Shown here one piece after another: positions 26,386 to 35,321 of a stretch of DNA of 64,000 nt. The stretch's first letter is position 1. Every line of letters begins with the position of its first letter. A program made the position numbers and the translations under genes. Origin of the DNA: an uncultured Bacteroides sp. (GTDB taxonomy: Bacteria > Bacteroidota > Bacteroidia > Bacteroidales > Bacteroidaceae); assembly GCA_948847595.1 (NCBI GenBank), contig CAQOGY010000003.1:252974-316973 (forward strand), written 5' to 3'. The notes beneath the pieces were generated by a model that worked only from the letters and a program-made list of their open reading frames with translations, ran no database searches and had not been told where the DNA came from.

Positions 26386-27045
26386 TTAGTTGATTTGCAT
26401 GATTACGTTATCAAAAAGTTCCATTTGATAGTGGGCGGCTTCTGCATATTCAAGGGAATCCACTTTATTTCTCCATGCCAGCCATTGGTTATCCGGCAGG
26501 AAAATACGGTCGTTCTTTCCTATGATGGCTTTTTGCCATGTAAAGTCCGAAGGTGGTAATGATAAGTATTGCTTTTGTATGGCGGCAAGTTCTTCTTTGA
26601 GTTCCTCAACGGGACGTTGGGGAGCTACTGTCTGAAAAGCTTTGTAATCGGCTATTGAACCACACATTCGTCTTTGAAACTTTTGCAGGGATTGGTCGTT
26701 CAATCCTTGCAGGGTTCCTTCAAAGATGGCAGGTGCAATCCCTTTCGTTTCGTGTATAGGATAAGGAGTGCCATTGATAGCGATACTTTGAGAGAGGGGC
26801 AGGGCAGGATATTGTTTCATTATCTGAGAAGCTGCCCATACTCCCATTGACCAGGCGATGAGACTGATTTCGGAATACTCTTGCAAGATACCGGCATCGA
26901 ACTCTAATGAACGATAATCATAACAAATCATCCAATCCTTATCGGTCGGGTGAATTTGAAGGAATGGAGTTTCATCCATTCCCCAGCCTGCGAAGAAAAG
27001 CAATAGATGCTTTTGATTATTCTTTATGATAAAATGCTGTTTCAT
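26386..27045 (-). CDS. bioG: pimeloyl-[ACP] methyl ester esterase BioG
   Basis: 219 residues, DUF452/BioG family alpha/beta hydrolase: N-terminal HLLLFFAGWGMDETPF, nucleophile serine in LIAWSMGVWAA, and a C-terminal histidine in AAHYQMEL. BioG frees pimeloyl-ACP from its methyl ester, the job done by BioH in E. coli. It overlaps bioF by 4 bp and lies 10 bp before bioC. Confidence 0.9.
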   Translation of the reverse strand: MKQHFIIKNNQKHLLLFFAGWGMDETPFLQIHPTDKDWMICYDYRSLEFDAGILQEYSEISLIAWSMGVWAASQIMKQYPALPLSQSIAINGTPYPIHETKGIAPAIFEGTLQGLNDQSLQKFQRRMCGSIADYKAFQTVAPQRPVEELKEELAAIQKQYLSLPPSDFTWQKAIIGKNDRIFLPDNQWLAWRNKVDSLEYAEAAHYQMELFDNVIMQIN

Positions 27046-28196
27046 TCGTTTATCAGTTTTATGAGTTGGTCGATTTCATGTTCGGTGATGTCTGCTGTCA
27101 ATGAGAAGCGGATGCGTGAAGTCCCTTCGGGAACCGTAGGCGGACGTACCGGCAATGCGTAGAATCCTTTGCGTTGAATTTCTTCTGCTTTGCATATGGC
27201 ATCTTCACTTGCTCCTACAATCATAGGGACAATATGGCTTACCGAGGGGCAATTGTATCCTTTGTCGGCAAGCGCAGTCTTTAGTTTGTTACTGATTCGC
27301 AGTAAATGAGTTCTCTTCTGTTGGAGAGCGGGCAGATGTTTTAATATCCACGAAGTCCATTGAATATTTATGGGCGGAAGGGCTGTTGTGAATATAAATG
27401 TGCGCATCTTGTTGATTAGATATTCCTGGATAACTTGTCGGCAGACAATGTAGGCGCCTGTTGAGGCTATCGCTTTCCCGAATGTTCCTATCAGAAAGTC
27501 TATATCATTGATGCAGTCTTGTTCTTCAGCGCATCCTAATCCGTTCTCGCCCCGTACGCCGAAGGCATGGGCTTCGTCTACATAAAGAAGAACATTGGAA
27601 TAATTCTTTTTCAATTGGACGAGAGCGCGAAGGTCGGCTTCATCTCCGTCCATGCTGAAGATGCTTTCGGTGACAATAATGATTTGCCCATACACGTTGT
27701 GATTCTCAGAAATCAATCGTTGTAACTGGGATAAATCATTGTGACGATACCGGATACATTTCGCGGATGACAATCTGATTCCGTCTATCAGACTGGCATG
27801 TACCAGTTTGTCCGCAAGAATCAATGTTTGCGCATTGCTGACGGCAGGAAGAATCCCTGTATTGGCATGATAACCACTATTAAAAATGAGTGCGCTTTCT
27901 ACTCCGAACATAGCTGCCAGTTGTTGTTCCAACGCTTGATAATCGGAAAAATTACCTGTCAGCAATCGGGAAGAAGAGGAACTAGGCAGAAAGGTTTCGG
28001 GAGTAATTGTCTTTAAGAATTCCTCTCTTAATGATACATCATTAGCCAGTCCGAGATAATCGTTGGAAGACAGATTCAACATTCGTTTCCCGTTCAGAAT
28101 AACATCCCGTCCATCGTGGACAAGTGGCGGGAGAGAACGATAGTTCTTCTTTTCTTTTAGAACAAGAAGTTCCTGGTTTATATTGTTTATAATCAT
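27042..28196 (-). CDS. bioF: 8-amino-7-oxononanoate synthase
   Basis: 384 residues, the usual length. PLP fold type I alpha-oxoamine synthase with NLSSNDYLGLAND at the start, FNSGYHANTGIL, YVDEAHAFGVRGENG (PLP-contacting Asp) and the Schiff-base lysine in GTFGKAIASTGA. It condenses pimeloyl-ACP with alanine. It is separated from the bioBA gene by a 206-bp gap that contains a large inverted repeat. Confidence 0.93.
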   Translation of the reverse strand: MIINNINQELLVLKEKKNYRSLPPLVHDGRDVILNGKRMLNLSSNDYLGLANDVSLREEFLKTITPETFLPSSSSSRLLTGNFSDYQALEQQLAAMFGVESALIFNSGYHANTGILPAVSNAQTLILADKLVHASLIDGIRLSSAKCIRYRHNDLSQLQRLISENHNVYGQIIIVTESIFSMDGDEADLRALVQLKKNYSNVLLYVDEAHAFGVRGENGLGCAEEQDCINDIDFLIGTFGKAIASTGAYIVCRQVIQEYLINKMRTFIFTTALPPINIQWTSWILKHLPALQQKRTHLLRISNKLKTALADKGYNCPSVSHIVPMIVGASEDAICKAEEIQRKGFYALPVRPPTVPEGTSRIRFSLTADITEHEIDQLIKLINE

Positions 28197-28232
28197 ATAT
28201 TGTTCTTTTATAGCTAAAAGATAATTTATGAG

Positions 28233-28380
28233 TTCACCACAGAGGACACTGAGGACACAGAGGTTTACTATTTTTGAGTAACACAGAGTCTCACGTATTT
28301 ATAACCGTATTTATCTCTCTGTTTTACTTGCGGAAAGAAAGAGAGAAGAACTCAGTGTCCTCCGTGTCCTCTGTGGTGAA
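28233..28380. repeat. large inverted repeat between bioBA and bioF
   Basis: 30-bp arms at 28233-28262 (ttcaccacagaggacact...) and 28351-28380 (complement ttcaccacagaggacacg...), 28 of 30 positions matching, about 90 bases apart. The arms contain an internal gaggacac repeat. It looks like a dispersed extragenic element and would form a large hairpin in the bio transcript. Confidence 0.75.
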
Positions 28381-28402
28381 ATATAAATTCCCATTTATGA
28401 AA

Positions 28403-30817
28403 CTATATTTTCTTTATTATTTTCAATAATCCGGAAGTCAATTTACTTAGTTGTTCGGAAGTAATAATGAAAGGCGGCATCAGATAAACCAACTTTCCGA
28501 ATGGACGTACCCAAATACCTTCTTCGACAAAGCGTTGTTGCATAGTTGCCATATTCACCGGACGCTTCATTTCAATGACTCCGATTGCCCCTAGTATCCT
28601 TACATCAGCTACTTGTGGCAACTCCCGTGCAGGTGCCAATTCTTCTTTTAATTGAGTTTCGATTCGTTTCACATTCTCCTGCCAACCGGATTCAATCAGC
28701 AAGCGGACAGATGCGCAAGCCACCGCACAGGCGAGTGGATTTCCCATAAAGGTAGGCCCGTGCATAAATGCTCCCGGTGCATGGTTGGAGATGGTATCTG
28801 CCACCTGATTACTTGCCAAAACCGCAGAAAGCGTCATATATCCGCCGGTCAATGCCTTTCCGATACACATAATATCCGGTTCTACTCCGGCGTGTTCCCA
28901 GGCGAAAAGTTTGCCTGTCCGTCCGAATCCTGTTGCTATTTCATCGAAGATAAGAAGAAGTCCGTGTTCCCGGCAGAGCTTTTCCGCTTCACGCAGGTAT
29001 TGCGGATGATAAAACCACATACCACCTGCTCCCTGCACAATCGGTTCAAGGATAAGTGCCGCTAATTCTTCCGAATGTTTTTCAATCGTCTCCCGCAAAG
29101 GGACAATGTCTTCAGGATTCCACTCCCCGTCAAACCGGGAAACCGGAGCCGGAACAAAATGGCGGACAGGAAGCGCTGGGCCGAAAAGACTGTGCATTCC
29201 CGTCACCGGGTCGCAGACGGACATGGCATTCCAGGTATCTCCGTGATAACCGGAACGGATGGTCACGAAATTATTCTTATCGGGTTTTCCTGCTGCGTAC
29301 CAGTATTGTACAGCCATTTTCAAGGCAACTTCAACAGCTACCGAACCGGAGTCTGCATAGAATATCTTTTGCATGGACGGCGGAACTAACGGTAATAGCA
29401 ATTTTCCCAATTCAATGGCGGGTTCATGTGTCAATCCACCGAACATCACGTGAGACATCTTGTCCAACTGCTCTTTGGCCGCCTGGTTCAATGCCGGATG
29501 ATTGTATCCATGCACGGCACACCACCAGGATGACATTCCTTCAATAAGTGTCCGCCCGTCTTCAAGGGTAATGGTAGCGCCATCCGCCCGTTTTACTTTA
29601 TAAACAGGAAGCGGGTCGGTAGTAGAAGTATAGGGATGCCATATATGTTCGCGGTCGAACTGTGAACTTGCAAAATGATAACCTTCTTCCTGAATCATCT
29701 TCTTGTCTTCCGAAACTTTAGAGCCGAGTGTCGTCAGCAAGTCACCTACAATAGCCGAATTAATTCCGATATACAATGCTTTGTGCATCGCTTCGGGCGA
29801 GAGTTGCGAACGTCCGCCGGCAAAACGTAGAAAAGCCGTCGGATTGATGAAACGGAACAAGGCAATTGTCCTGAGGATTTCTTCTTCACTTAGAGGCTTT
29901 TCGTTTTCCAATGGCGTTCCAGGTATCGGGCTTAATAGGTTGATAGGAATGGACTGGACGTTCAGTTCTTCCAAAGTGAAAGCGAATTCTATCCGTTGTT
30001 CCATTGTTTCTCCCATACCGATAATGCCACCGCAGCAAATGTCCATTCCTACACGGCGGGCAGCATCAAGAGTCGCAAGTTTCTGCTCCTGTGTGTGCGT
30101 GGAGCAGAGCGTTGAAAAGTAAGAAGGTGCAGTTTCCAGATTGCAGTGATAGCGGGTTACGCCAGCTTCATGCAGAGAACGCAGTTCTTCTTCGTTGAGT
30201 AAACCCAGCGAAGCGCAAAGTTGAATTGACGAATGTCGCCGCATATGGCGGACTGTATCACAAAGTTGGGTAATCTGTTTGGGAGAAGGTTTCCGGCCGC
30301 TGGTGACGAGGGAGAAACGGTTGACGTTCTGGGCTTCATTGTATTTTGCCTGTCGGAGACATTCTTCAGCGGGTAGGAGGTCGTAGACTTCGGCTTGCGT
30401 TTTGTAGTGAGAGGATTGTGCACACCATTTACAGTTCTCCGGGCATCTGCCGGACTTGGCGTTGATGATGGAACACATGTCGAATTCGTGCGAAGCACGT
30501 GCGACGGTAATCTCATGCGCGGCGGCATAAAGCGCCTCGCTGTCGGCCATGTTGGCGAGCCAAGCGGCCTGGTCGGGCGATATGTCTACGCCTGCCAACA
30601 CTTGGTCTTTAATTTCTTGAAGTGTCATAAATGTATGATAAGGGATAGTTTGTGCAGCATTCTGCTTGCGAAGGGCAACGTCCACTACATTGATATGCAG
30701 ATGACCGATTTGGAATTCACGTCCCATACTCGCAAAAGCGGCGTAATTCTTTCTGCCCCAGTAACGGAAGCGGGAAAGAAGGGTGCGTGTGGTCTGTATG
30801 TGGCGTTGTTGCTTCAT
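28403..30817 (-). CDS. bioB/bioA: bifunctional biotin synthase / DAPA aminotransferase (BioB-BioA fusion)
   Basis: 804 codons from the ATG at 30817, or 741 from the ATG at 30628 (MTLQEIKDQVLAGVD), which is the classic BioB start. Residues about 64-380 are BioB, with radical-SAM cluster CPENCKWC and the YHCNLETAPSYF region. Residues about 385-804 are BioA, with EHIWHPYT, EGMSSWWCAVHGYNHP, and PLP lysine in GKALTGGYM. One polypeptide thus covers DAPA formation and sulfur insertion. The first 63 codons (WGRKNYAAFASMGREFQIGH) are in frame but outside BioB homology; a strong promoter at 30850-30880 places them in the mRNA, so either an extension or a leader is plausible. Confidence 0.9.
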   Translation of the reverse strand: MKQQRHIQTTRTLLSRFRYWGRKNYAAFASMGREFQIGHLHINVVDVALRKQNAAQTIPYHTFMTLQEIKDQVLAGVDISPDQAAWLANMADSEALYAAAHEITVARASHEFDMCSIINAKSGRCPENCKWCAQSSHYKTQAEVYDLLPAEECLRQAKYNEAQNVNRFSLVTSGRKPSPKQITQLCDTVRHMRRHSSIQLCASLGLLNEEELRSLHEAGVTRYHCNLETAPSYFSTLCSTHTQEQKLATLDAARRVGMDICCGGIIGMGETMEQRIEFAFTLEELNVQSIPINLLSPIPGTPLENEKPLSEEEILRTIALFRFINPTAFLRFAGGRSQLSPEAMHKALYIGINSAIVGDLLTTLGSKVSEDKKMIQEEGYHFASSQFDREHIWHPYTSTTDPLPVYKVKRADGATITLEDGRTLIEGMSSWWCAVHGYNHPALNQAAKEQLDKMSHVMFGGLTHEPAIELGKLLLPLVPPSMQKIFYADSGSVAVEVALKMAVQYWYAAGKPDKNNFVTIRSGYHGDTWNAMSVCDPVTGMHSLFGPALPVRHFVPAPVSRFDGEWNPEDIVPLRETIEKHSEELAALILEPIVQGAGGMWFYHPQYLREAEKLCREHGLLLIFDEIATGFGRTGKLFAWEHAGVEPDIMCIGKALTGGYMTLSAVLASNQVADTISNHAPGAFMHGPTFMGNPLACAVACASVRLLIESGWQENVKRIETQLKEELAPARELPQVADVRILGAIGVIEMKRPVNMATMQQRFVEEGIWVRPFGKLVYLMPPFIITSEQLSKLTSGLLKIIKKI

Positions 30818-30849
30818 TGATTTTTTACTTTTTGTTCCGTAGAACGCGG

Positions 30850-30880
30850 CAAATGTACAAAGATTCTTTGGATAAGCAAA
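30850..30880 (-). promoter_or_regulatory. promoter of the biotin operon
   Basis: Minus-strand TTTG (30877-30880), 19-bp spacer, TACATTTG (30850-30857): a full Bacteroidetes consensus. It predicts a start near 30843, about 25 nt before the ATG at 30817. It lies between the bio cluster and the end of the DUF4421 gene. Confidence 0.65.
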
Positions 30881-30903
30881 CTGTTTGGCGGTTTCTGATA
30901 TTT

Positions 30904-32022
30904 CTACTTCGATTTCTTTTTCCTGTATTCCTTGCGCAGATTGAAGTTGAATCCGGCATATATCTGAAGAGTTCCGAAGCCATTGTCCAAAGAGAAATTA
31001 TTGCGATGGTAATTGTAGTTTTTCCCGACGAAAGAGGAACCTACGAAATACTTTCCGTTATTATAGACCACGCCTGCACGGAGCAGGAAATCGAGATTAA
31101 ACTTACTGTACCATTGTTTTCCTTCGTGGGTTTCCGCGTCTACGTCAGAGGCTTTGTAGGCAATGGCGGGAGTGAGAGAAATACAAGCCAGGCAGTTGCG
31201 TGCGAATACCCAGTTGTAGGCATAGCCGAAACTGATATTGGCATTGGTATATTTTATCTTATTGACTTTCATGCCGGGATTCATCCTTTCCTGTATATAT
31301 TCCGGCAATTGCAGATAATCAAAGTCGAGATTGTGTTTGGAGATAGAGAAACCTGCGATGAATGTTCCTGCATTGCGCCGTTGATTGGTCGACTGGCTGA
31401 AAGCGGCAGGATAAGAGAACTTCCGGTTGTTGAATATATAATATAGATTCAGCCCTTTGATATCTACTTTCAGTCCGTTGAAGTTTTCGGAATAATTGGA
31501 AGGAATCTCGTCATAGAATCCTCTGATTTTATGAATCTTATAATTATTGCCCGTACGGCGGTAGAAGATATCCACCCCTAGCTTGGAGCTATAAAGACTT
31601 AAATCAAACTCTGTCCCTCTGTTCTTCCGGTTTGTCTTCCGATAAATATCATCGACATCGACAGACCATCCCAGGAAAATCCATCTCCAACCGAAGTACA
31701 ATCCAATCTTGTTGTGCGGATTAGGAGAGAAGCTAAGTTTCTGAGGTTGGGGAAGTTCACTGGTGACCGAGTAATATTCAAAGTTGCTGAAATGGGTAAC
31801 CATCAGCGCATAATTATATCGGTTGGGACTGATGTAGAGCGTATCGAAATCACTGAAATTCATGAATTTCTTGATAGCTCTCTTGAAAGCACCAGGTTTG
31901 GCGATGTTTGACGAATCTCCCTGCACACTGTCGGCTACGGAAATATTCTCCTTTCCAGGCTGTGCCTGTAAGGAGAGTGACAATAACAGGGAAATATATA
32001 AAACAATCTGTCTTACCATGCG
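30904..32022 (-). CDS. DUF4421-family exported protein
   Basis: Start taken at 32022 (MVRQIVLYISLLLSLSLQAQ), giving a clean signal peptide; the frame itself extends to 32058. The product is about 372 residues, rich in alternating aromatic strands (IGLYFGWRWIFLGWSVDVDD, LRAGVVYNNGKYFVGSSFVG) and fits the DUF4421 family. It is probably an outer-membrane beta-barrel or periplasmic beta protein. Function unknown. It lies directly upstream of the bio promoter in the same direction and is divergent from susC. Confidence 0.75.
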   Translation of the reverse strand, partial: RMVRQIVLYISLLLSLSLQAQPGKENISVADSVQGDSSNIAKPGAFKRAIKKFMNFSDFDTLYISPNRYNYALMVTHFSNFEYYSVTSELPQPQKLSFSPNPHNKIGLYFGWRWIFLGWSVDVDDIYRKTNRKNRGTEFDLSLYSSKLGVDIFYRRTGNNYKIHKIRGFYDEIPSNYSENFNGLKVDIKGLNLYYIFNNRKFSYPAAFSQSTNQRRNAGTFIAGFSISKHNLDFDYLQLPEYIQERMNPGMKVNKIKYTNANISFGYAYNWVFARNCLACISLTPAIAYKASDVDAETHEGKQWYSKFNLDFLLRAGVVYNNGKYFVGSSFVGKNYNYHRNNFSLDNGFGTLQIYAGFNFNLRKEYRKKKSK

Positions 32023-32178
32023 ATTCTTCGTAGCTGTTATGAATGTCTTTGGTTTCACGAATGTACTACCTTTCGTTGATTTATACTAGCAATCTTCTAA
32101 AAAATGTTTCGTTTCCTAAACAAAAAACTTCTATATACTGTTAGTACAGCTAGCAAATAAATATTAAGCCACAAAATT

Positions 32179-35100
32179 ATGAGAATCTATTTACGTTTAT
32201 TAGCAGCGTCTTTTCTGCTTCTTGCAGGAAATATATTGTATGCGGAAGCACAGCAGGAGAAGTGCGTGACAGGTACGGTGACCTCTGAAGGAGAGCCCTT
32301 GCCTGGGGTATCTGTACAATTGAAAGGAGCATCTTCAGGCACAATCACCGATATGGATGGAAATTACTCTGTCGAAGCTCCGGCTACCGGCACTTTGGTA
32401 TTCCGCTTTGTAGGGATGCGCACAGTAGAACAACCGATAAACAACCGGAATGTGATAAATGTTGCCCTGGAATCAGAAAGTAAAGAACTGGACGAAGTGA
32501 TGGTAGTAGCGTATGCCACCGCCAAGAAATATAGTTTTACCGGAGCTGCTTCGACCATGAAGGCGGGGGAAATTGAAAAGTTACAGACTTCCAGTGTATC
32601 GCGTGTACTGGAAGGTACGGTGTCCGGCGTGCAGGCAAGTGCGGCAAGCGGTCAGCCGGGTACGGATGCTGAAATCCGTATTCGTGGTATCGGTTCTATC
32701 AATGCATCCAGTGCTCCGCTTTATGTAGTGGACGGTGTTCCGTTCGATGGAAGTGTGAACTCCATCAATCCCGATGACATATCTTCGATGACTGTCCTGA
32801 AAGATGCCGCATCTGCCGCTTTGTACGGTTCACGTGGCGCGAATGGGGTGATTATTATCACCACCAAGCAAGGTGAACAGAACTCGAAAGCAACGGTAAA
32901 AGTGAAAGCATCTTTAGGAGGTTCCAACCGCGCAGTCCGCGACTACGACCGTGTCAGCACCAACCAATATTTTGAATTATATTGGGAAGCACTTCGTAAT
33001 CAGTATGCCAAAAGCTCTGACTACACATCGGCAACTGCCGCAGCACAGGCTTCCAAAGATTTGGTTACGAAATTAATGGGTGGAGGGCCTAACCCTTACG
33101 GCCCGCAATATGCACAACCGGTCGGTACGGACGGTAAACTGATAGAAGGTGCACGCCCGTTATGGGATTCTGATTGGAGTGACGCTATGGAGCAACAGGC
33201 ACTTCGCACAGAACTGAACCTGAGTGTTTCCGGTGGTGGAAAAGCCAATCAATATTTCTTCTCCGCCGGATATCTGAATGACAAAGGTATCGCCCTCGAA
33301 TCCGGTTATCAACGTTTCAACTTGCGTTCCAACATAACCAGTGAAATAACTTCCTGGCTGAAAGGCGGCGTCAACTTGAGTTTTGCCCATTCCATGCAGA
33401 ACTATCCGGTTTCTTCCGACTCCAAAACGAGTAACGTGATTACAGCCGGACGTACCATGCCGGGTTTTTATCCGATTTATGAGATGAATACCGACGGCAG
33501 TTACAAACTGGATGAAAGCGGAGACCGTATTTTCGATTTCGGTTCGTATCGCCCTTCCGGTTCTATGGCTAACTGGAACTTGCCCGCTACTTTGCCCCTG
33601 GATAAGTCGGAACGTATGAAAGATGAAGTTTCCGGCCGTACTTTTCTGGAAGCTACGATTATCGAAGGATTGAAATTCAAGACAAGTTTCAACTTCGATT
33701 TGATTAACTATAATACATTGGACTATACGAACCCCAAACTAGGGCCGGCTAAAGAAAACGGCGGCGGTGTCAGCCGGATGAATACCCGTACTTTCTCCTG
33801 GACATGGAATAATATTGCCACTTATGACAAGACGATTGGCGAACATCATTTCAATGTCCTTGCAGGTATGGAAGCGTATTCTTATCGTTACGATGAACTG
33901 ACCGCGTCACGTTCTAAAATGGCGCAGCCCGATATGCCGGAACTGGTAGTCGGCTCGCAGTTGACCGGTGGTTCGGGATATCGCATCGACTATGCACTGG
34001 TCGGTTATCTTACCCAACTGCTCTACGACTATCAGAATAAATATTTCTTCTCGGCATCTTACCGTCGCGACGGTTCTTCACGTTTTGCGCCGGAGACGCG
34101 TTGGGGAAACTTCTGGTCATTGGGTACTTCCTGGCGTATCGACCGTGAAGAGTTTATGGCAAGCACTTCCGACTGGCTGTCTGCCTTGACTCTAAAAATG
34201 AGCTACGGCGCACAGGGAAATGATAACCTCGGCACTTACTACGCAAGCAAGGGACTTTATAGTATCGTCTCCAATTTGGGCGAGAACGCATTAGTCTCCG
34301 ACCGTATGGCAACTCCGAACCTGAAATGGGAAACGAACCTGAACTTTAACGTCGGTATTGACTTCTCTCTGTTTAACAACCGCTTTTCCGGTTCGTTCGA
34401 CTTCTTTACGCGCCGCTCGAAAGACTTGCTTTATTCCCGTCCGATAGCTCCCTCTTTGGGATATGGTTCTATTGACGAGAATGTAGGAGCTTTGAAAAAT
34501 ACGGGTATAGAACTGGTACTTAACGGAACGATTATCAACCAGAATGGTTGGGTATGGAAACTGGGTATGAACCTCACTCACTATAAGAATAAGGTGACAG
34601 ACCTTCCATTGAAAGATATGCCGCAAAGTGGTGTGAACAAGCTCCAGGTAGGTCGCTCTGTTTATGATTTCTATATGAAAGAATGGGCAGGCGTAGACCC
34701 AGAGAATGGTGATCCATTGTGGTATATGGACGAGGAAGACGCCAACCACAACCCGACAGGAAAACGTATCACCACCAATGATTATGCTTCGGCAGATTAT
34801 TATTACGTCAACAAATCATCTCTTCCGAAAGTATATGGCGGATTCAATACATCACTTTCCTGGAAAGGATTCGACCTCTCTGCTATCTTTGCTTACAGCA
34901 TCGGCGGATATATCTACAACCGTGATATTACAATGATTCTGCATAACGGTAGTTTGGAAGGACGTGATTGGTCGACAGAAATTCTGCGACGTTGGACACC
35001 GGAAAACCGGGATACCGATGTTCCTGCCTTGAGTACAACTTCTAATAACTGGAACTCGGCATCCACCCGTTTCTTACAAAACAACTCCTATATGCGATTG

Positions 35101-35307
35101 AAGAACCTGACGCTCTCTTACAACTTACCCAAGCAATGGATTAGTAAATTGTCATTGAGCAGTGTGCAAGTATATGTGCAGGGAGATAACTTATTTACTA
35201 TCCACCGGAATCAGGGATTAGATCCTGAGCAGGGAATTACAGGTATTACTTATTACCGCTATCCGGCTATGAGAACCATCTCCGGAGGTATTAACGTTGC
35301 TTTCTAA
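32179..35307 (+). CDS. SusC-like TonB-dependent transporter
   Basis: 1042 residues. Signal peptide (YLRLLAASFLLLAGNILYAEA), carboxypeptidase-regulatory-like domain (VTGTVTSEGEPLPGVSVQLK), TonB-box-like DEVMVVAYA, plug domain with the SusC signature LYVVDGVPFDG and LYGSRGANGVIIITTK, and a barrel ending RTISGGINVAF. It works with the SusD-like lipoprotein encoded 14 bp downstream. No glycosidase, sigma/anti-sigma pair or HTCS is adjacent, so this is not a complete polysaccharide locus. Its place next to the biotin genes leaves cofactor or precursor uptake as an open possibility. Confidence 0.93.
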   Translation: MRIYLRLLAASFLLLAGNILYAEAQQEKCVTGTVTSEGEPLPGVSVQLKGASSGTITDMDGNYSVEAPATGTLVFRFVGMRTVEQPINNRNVINVALESESKELDEVMVVAYATAKKYSFTGAASTMKAGEIEKLQTSSVSRVLEGTVSGVQASAASGQPGTDAEIRIRGIGSINASSAPLYVVDGVPFDGSVNSINPDDISSMTVLKDAASAALYGSRGANGVIIITTKQGEQNSKATVKVKASLGGSNRAVRDYDRVSTNQYFELYWEALRNQYAKSSDYTSATAAAQASKDLVTKLMGGGPNPYGPQYAQPVGTDGKLIEGARPLWDSDWSDAMEQQALRTELNLSVSGGGKANQYFFSAGYLNDKGIALESGYQRFNLRSNITSEITSWLKGGVNLSFAHSMQNYPVSSDSKTSNVITAGRTMPGFYPIYEMNTDGSYKLDESGDRIFDFGSYRPSGSMANWNLPATLPLDKSERMKDEVSGRTFLEATIIEGLKFKTSFNFDLINYNTLDYTNPKLGPAKENGGGVSRMNTRTFSWTWNNIATYDKTIGEHHFNVLAGMEAYSYRYDELTASRSKMAQPDMPELVVGSQLTGGSGYRIDYALVGYLTQLLYDYQNKYFFSASYRRDGSSRFAPETRWGNFWSLGTSWRIDREEFMASTSDWLSALTLKMSYGAQGNDNLGTYYASKGLYSIVSNLGENALVSDRMATPNLKWETNLNFNVGIDFSLFNNRFSGSFDFFTRRSKDLLYSRPIAPSLGYGSIDENVGALKNTGIELVLNGTIINQNGWVWKLGMNLTHYKNKVTDLPLKDMPQSGVNKLQVGRSVYDFYMKEWAGVDPENGDPLWYMDEEDANHNPTGKRITTNDYASADYYYVNKSSLPKVYGGFNTSLSWKGFDLSAIFAYSIGGYIYNRDITMILHNGSLEGRDWSTEILRRWTPENRDTDVPALSTTSNNWNSASTRFLQNNSYMRLKNLTLSYNLPKQWISKLSLSSVQVYVQGDNLFTIHRNQGLDPEQGITGITYYRYPAMRTISGGINVAF

Positions 35308-35321
35308 ATTCAGACTAAATT

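Noticed and set aside
30787..31446. 219-codon plus-strand frame between the bio cluster and susC
   Set aside because: It is the complement of the 3' part of the DUF4421 gene and of the bio promoter. Its product has no recognisable domain, and the minus-strand frame has clear family features.
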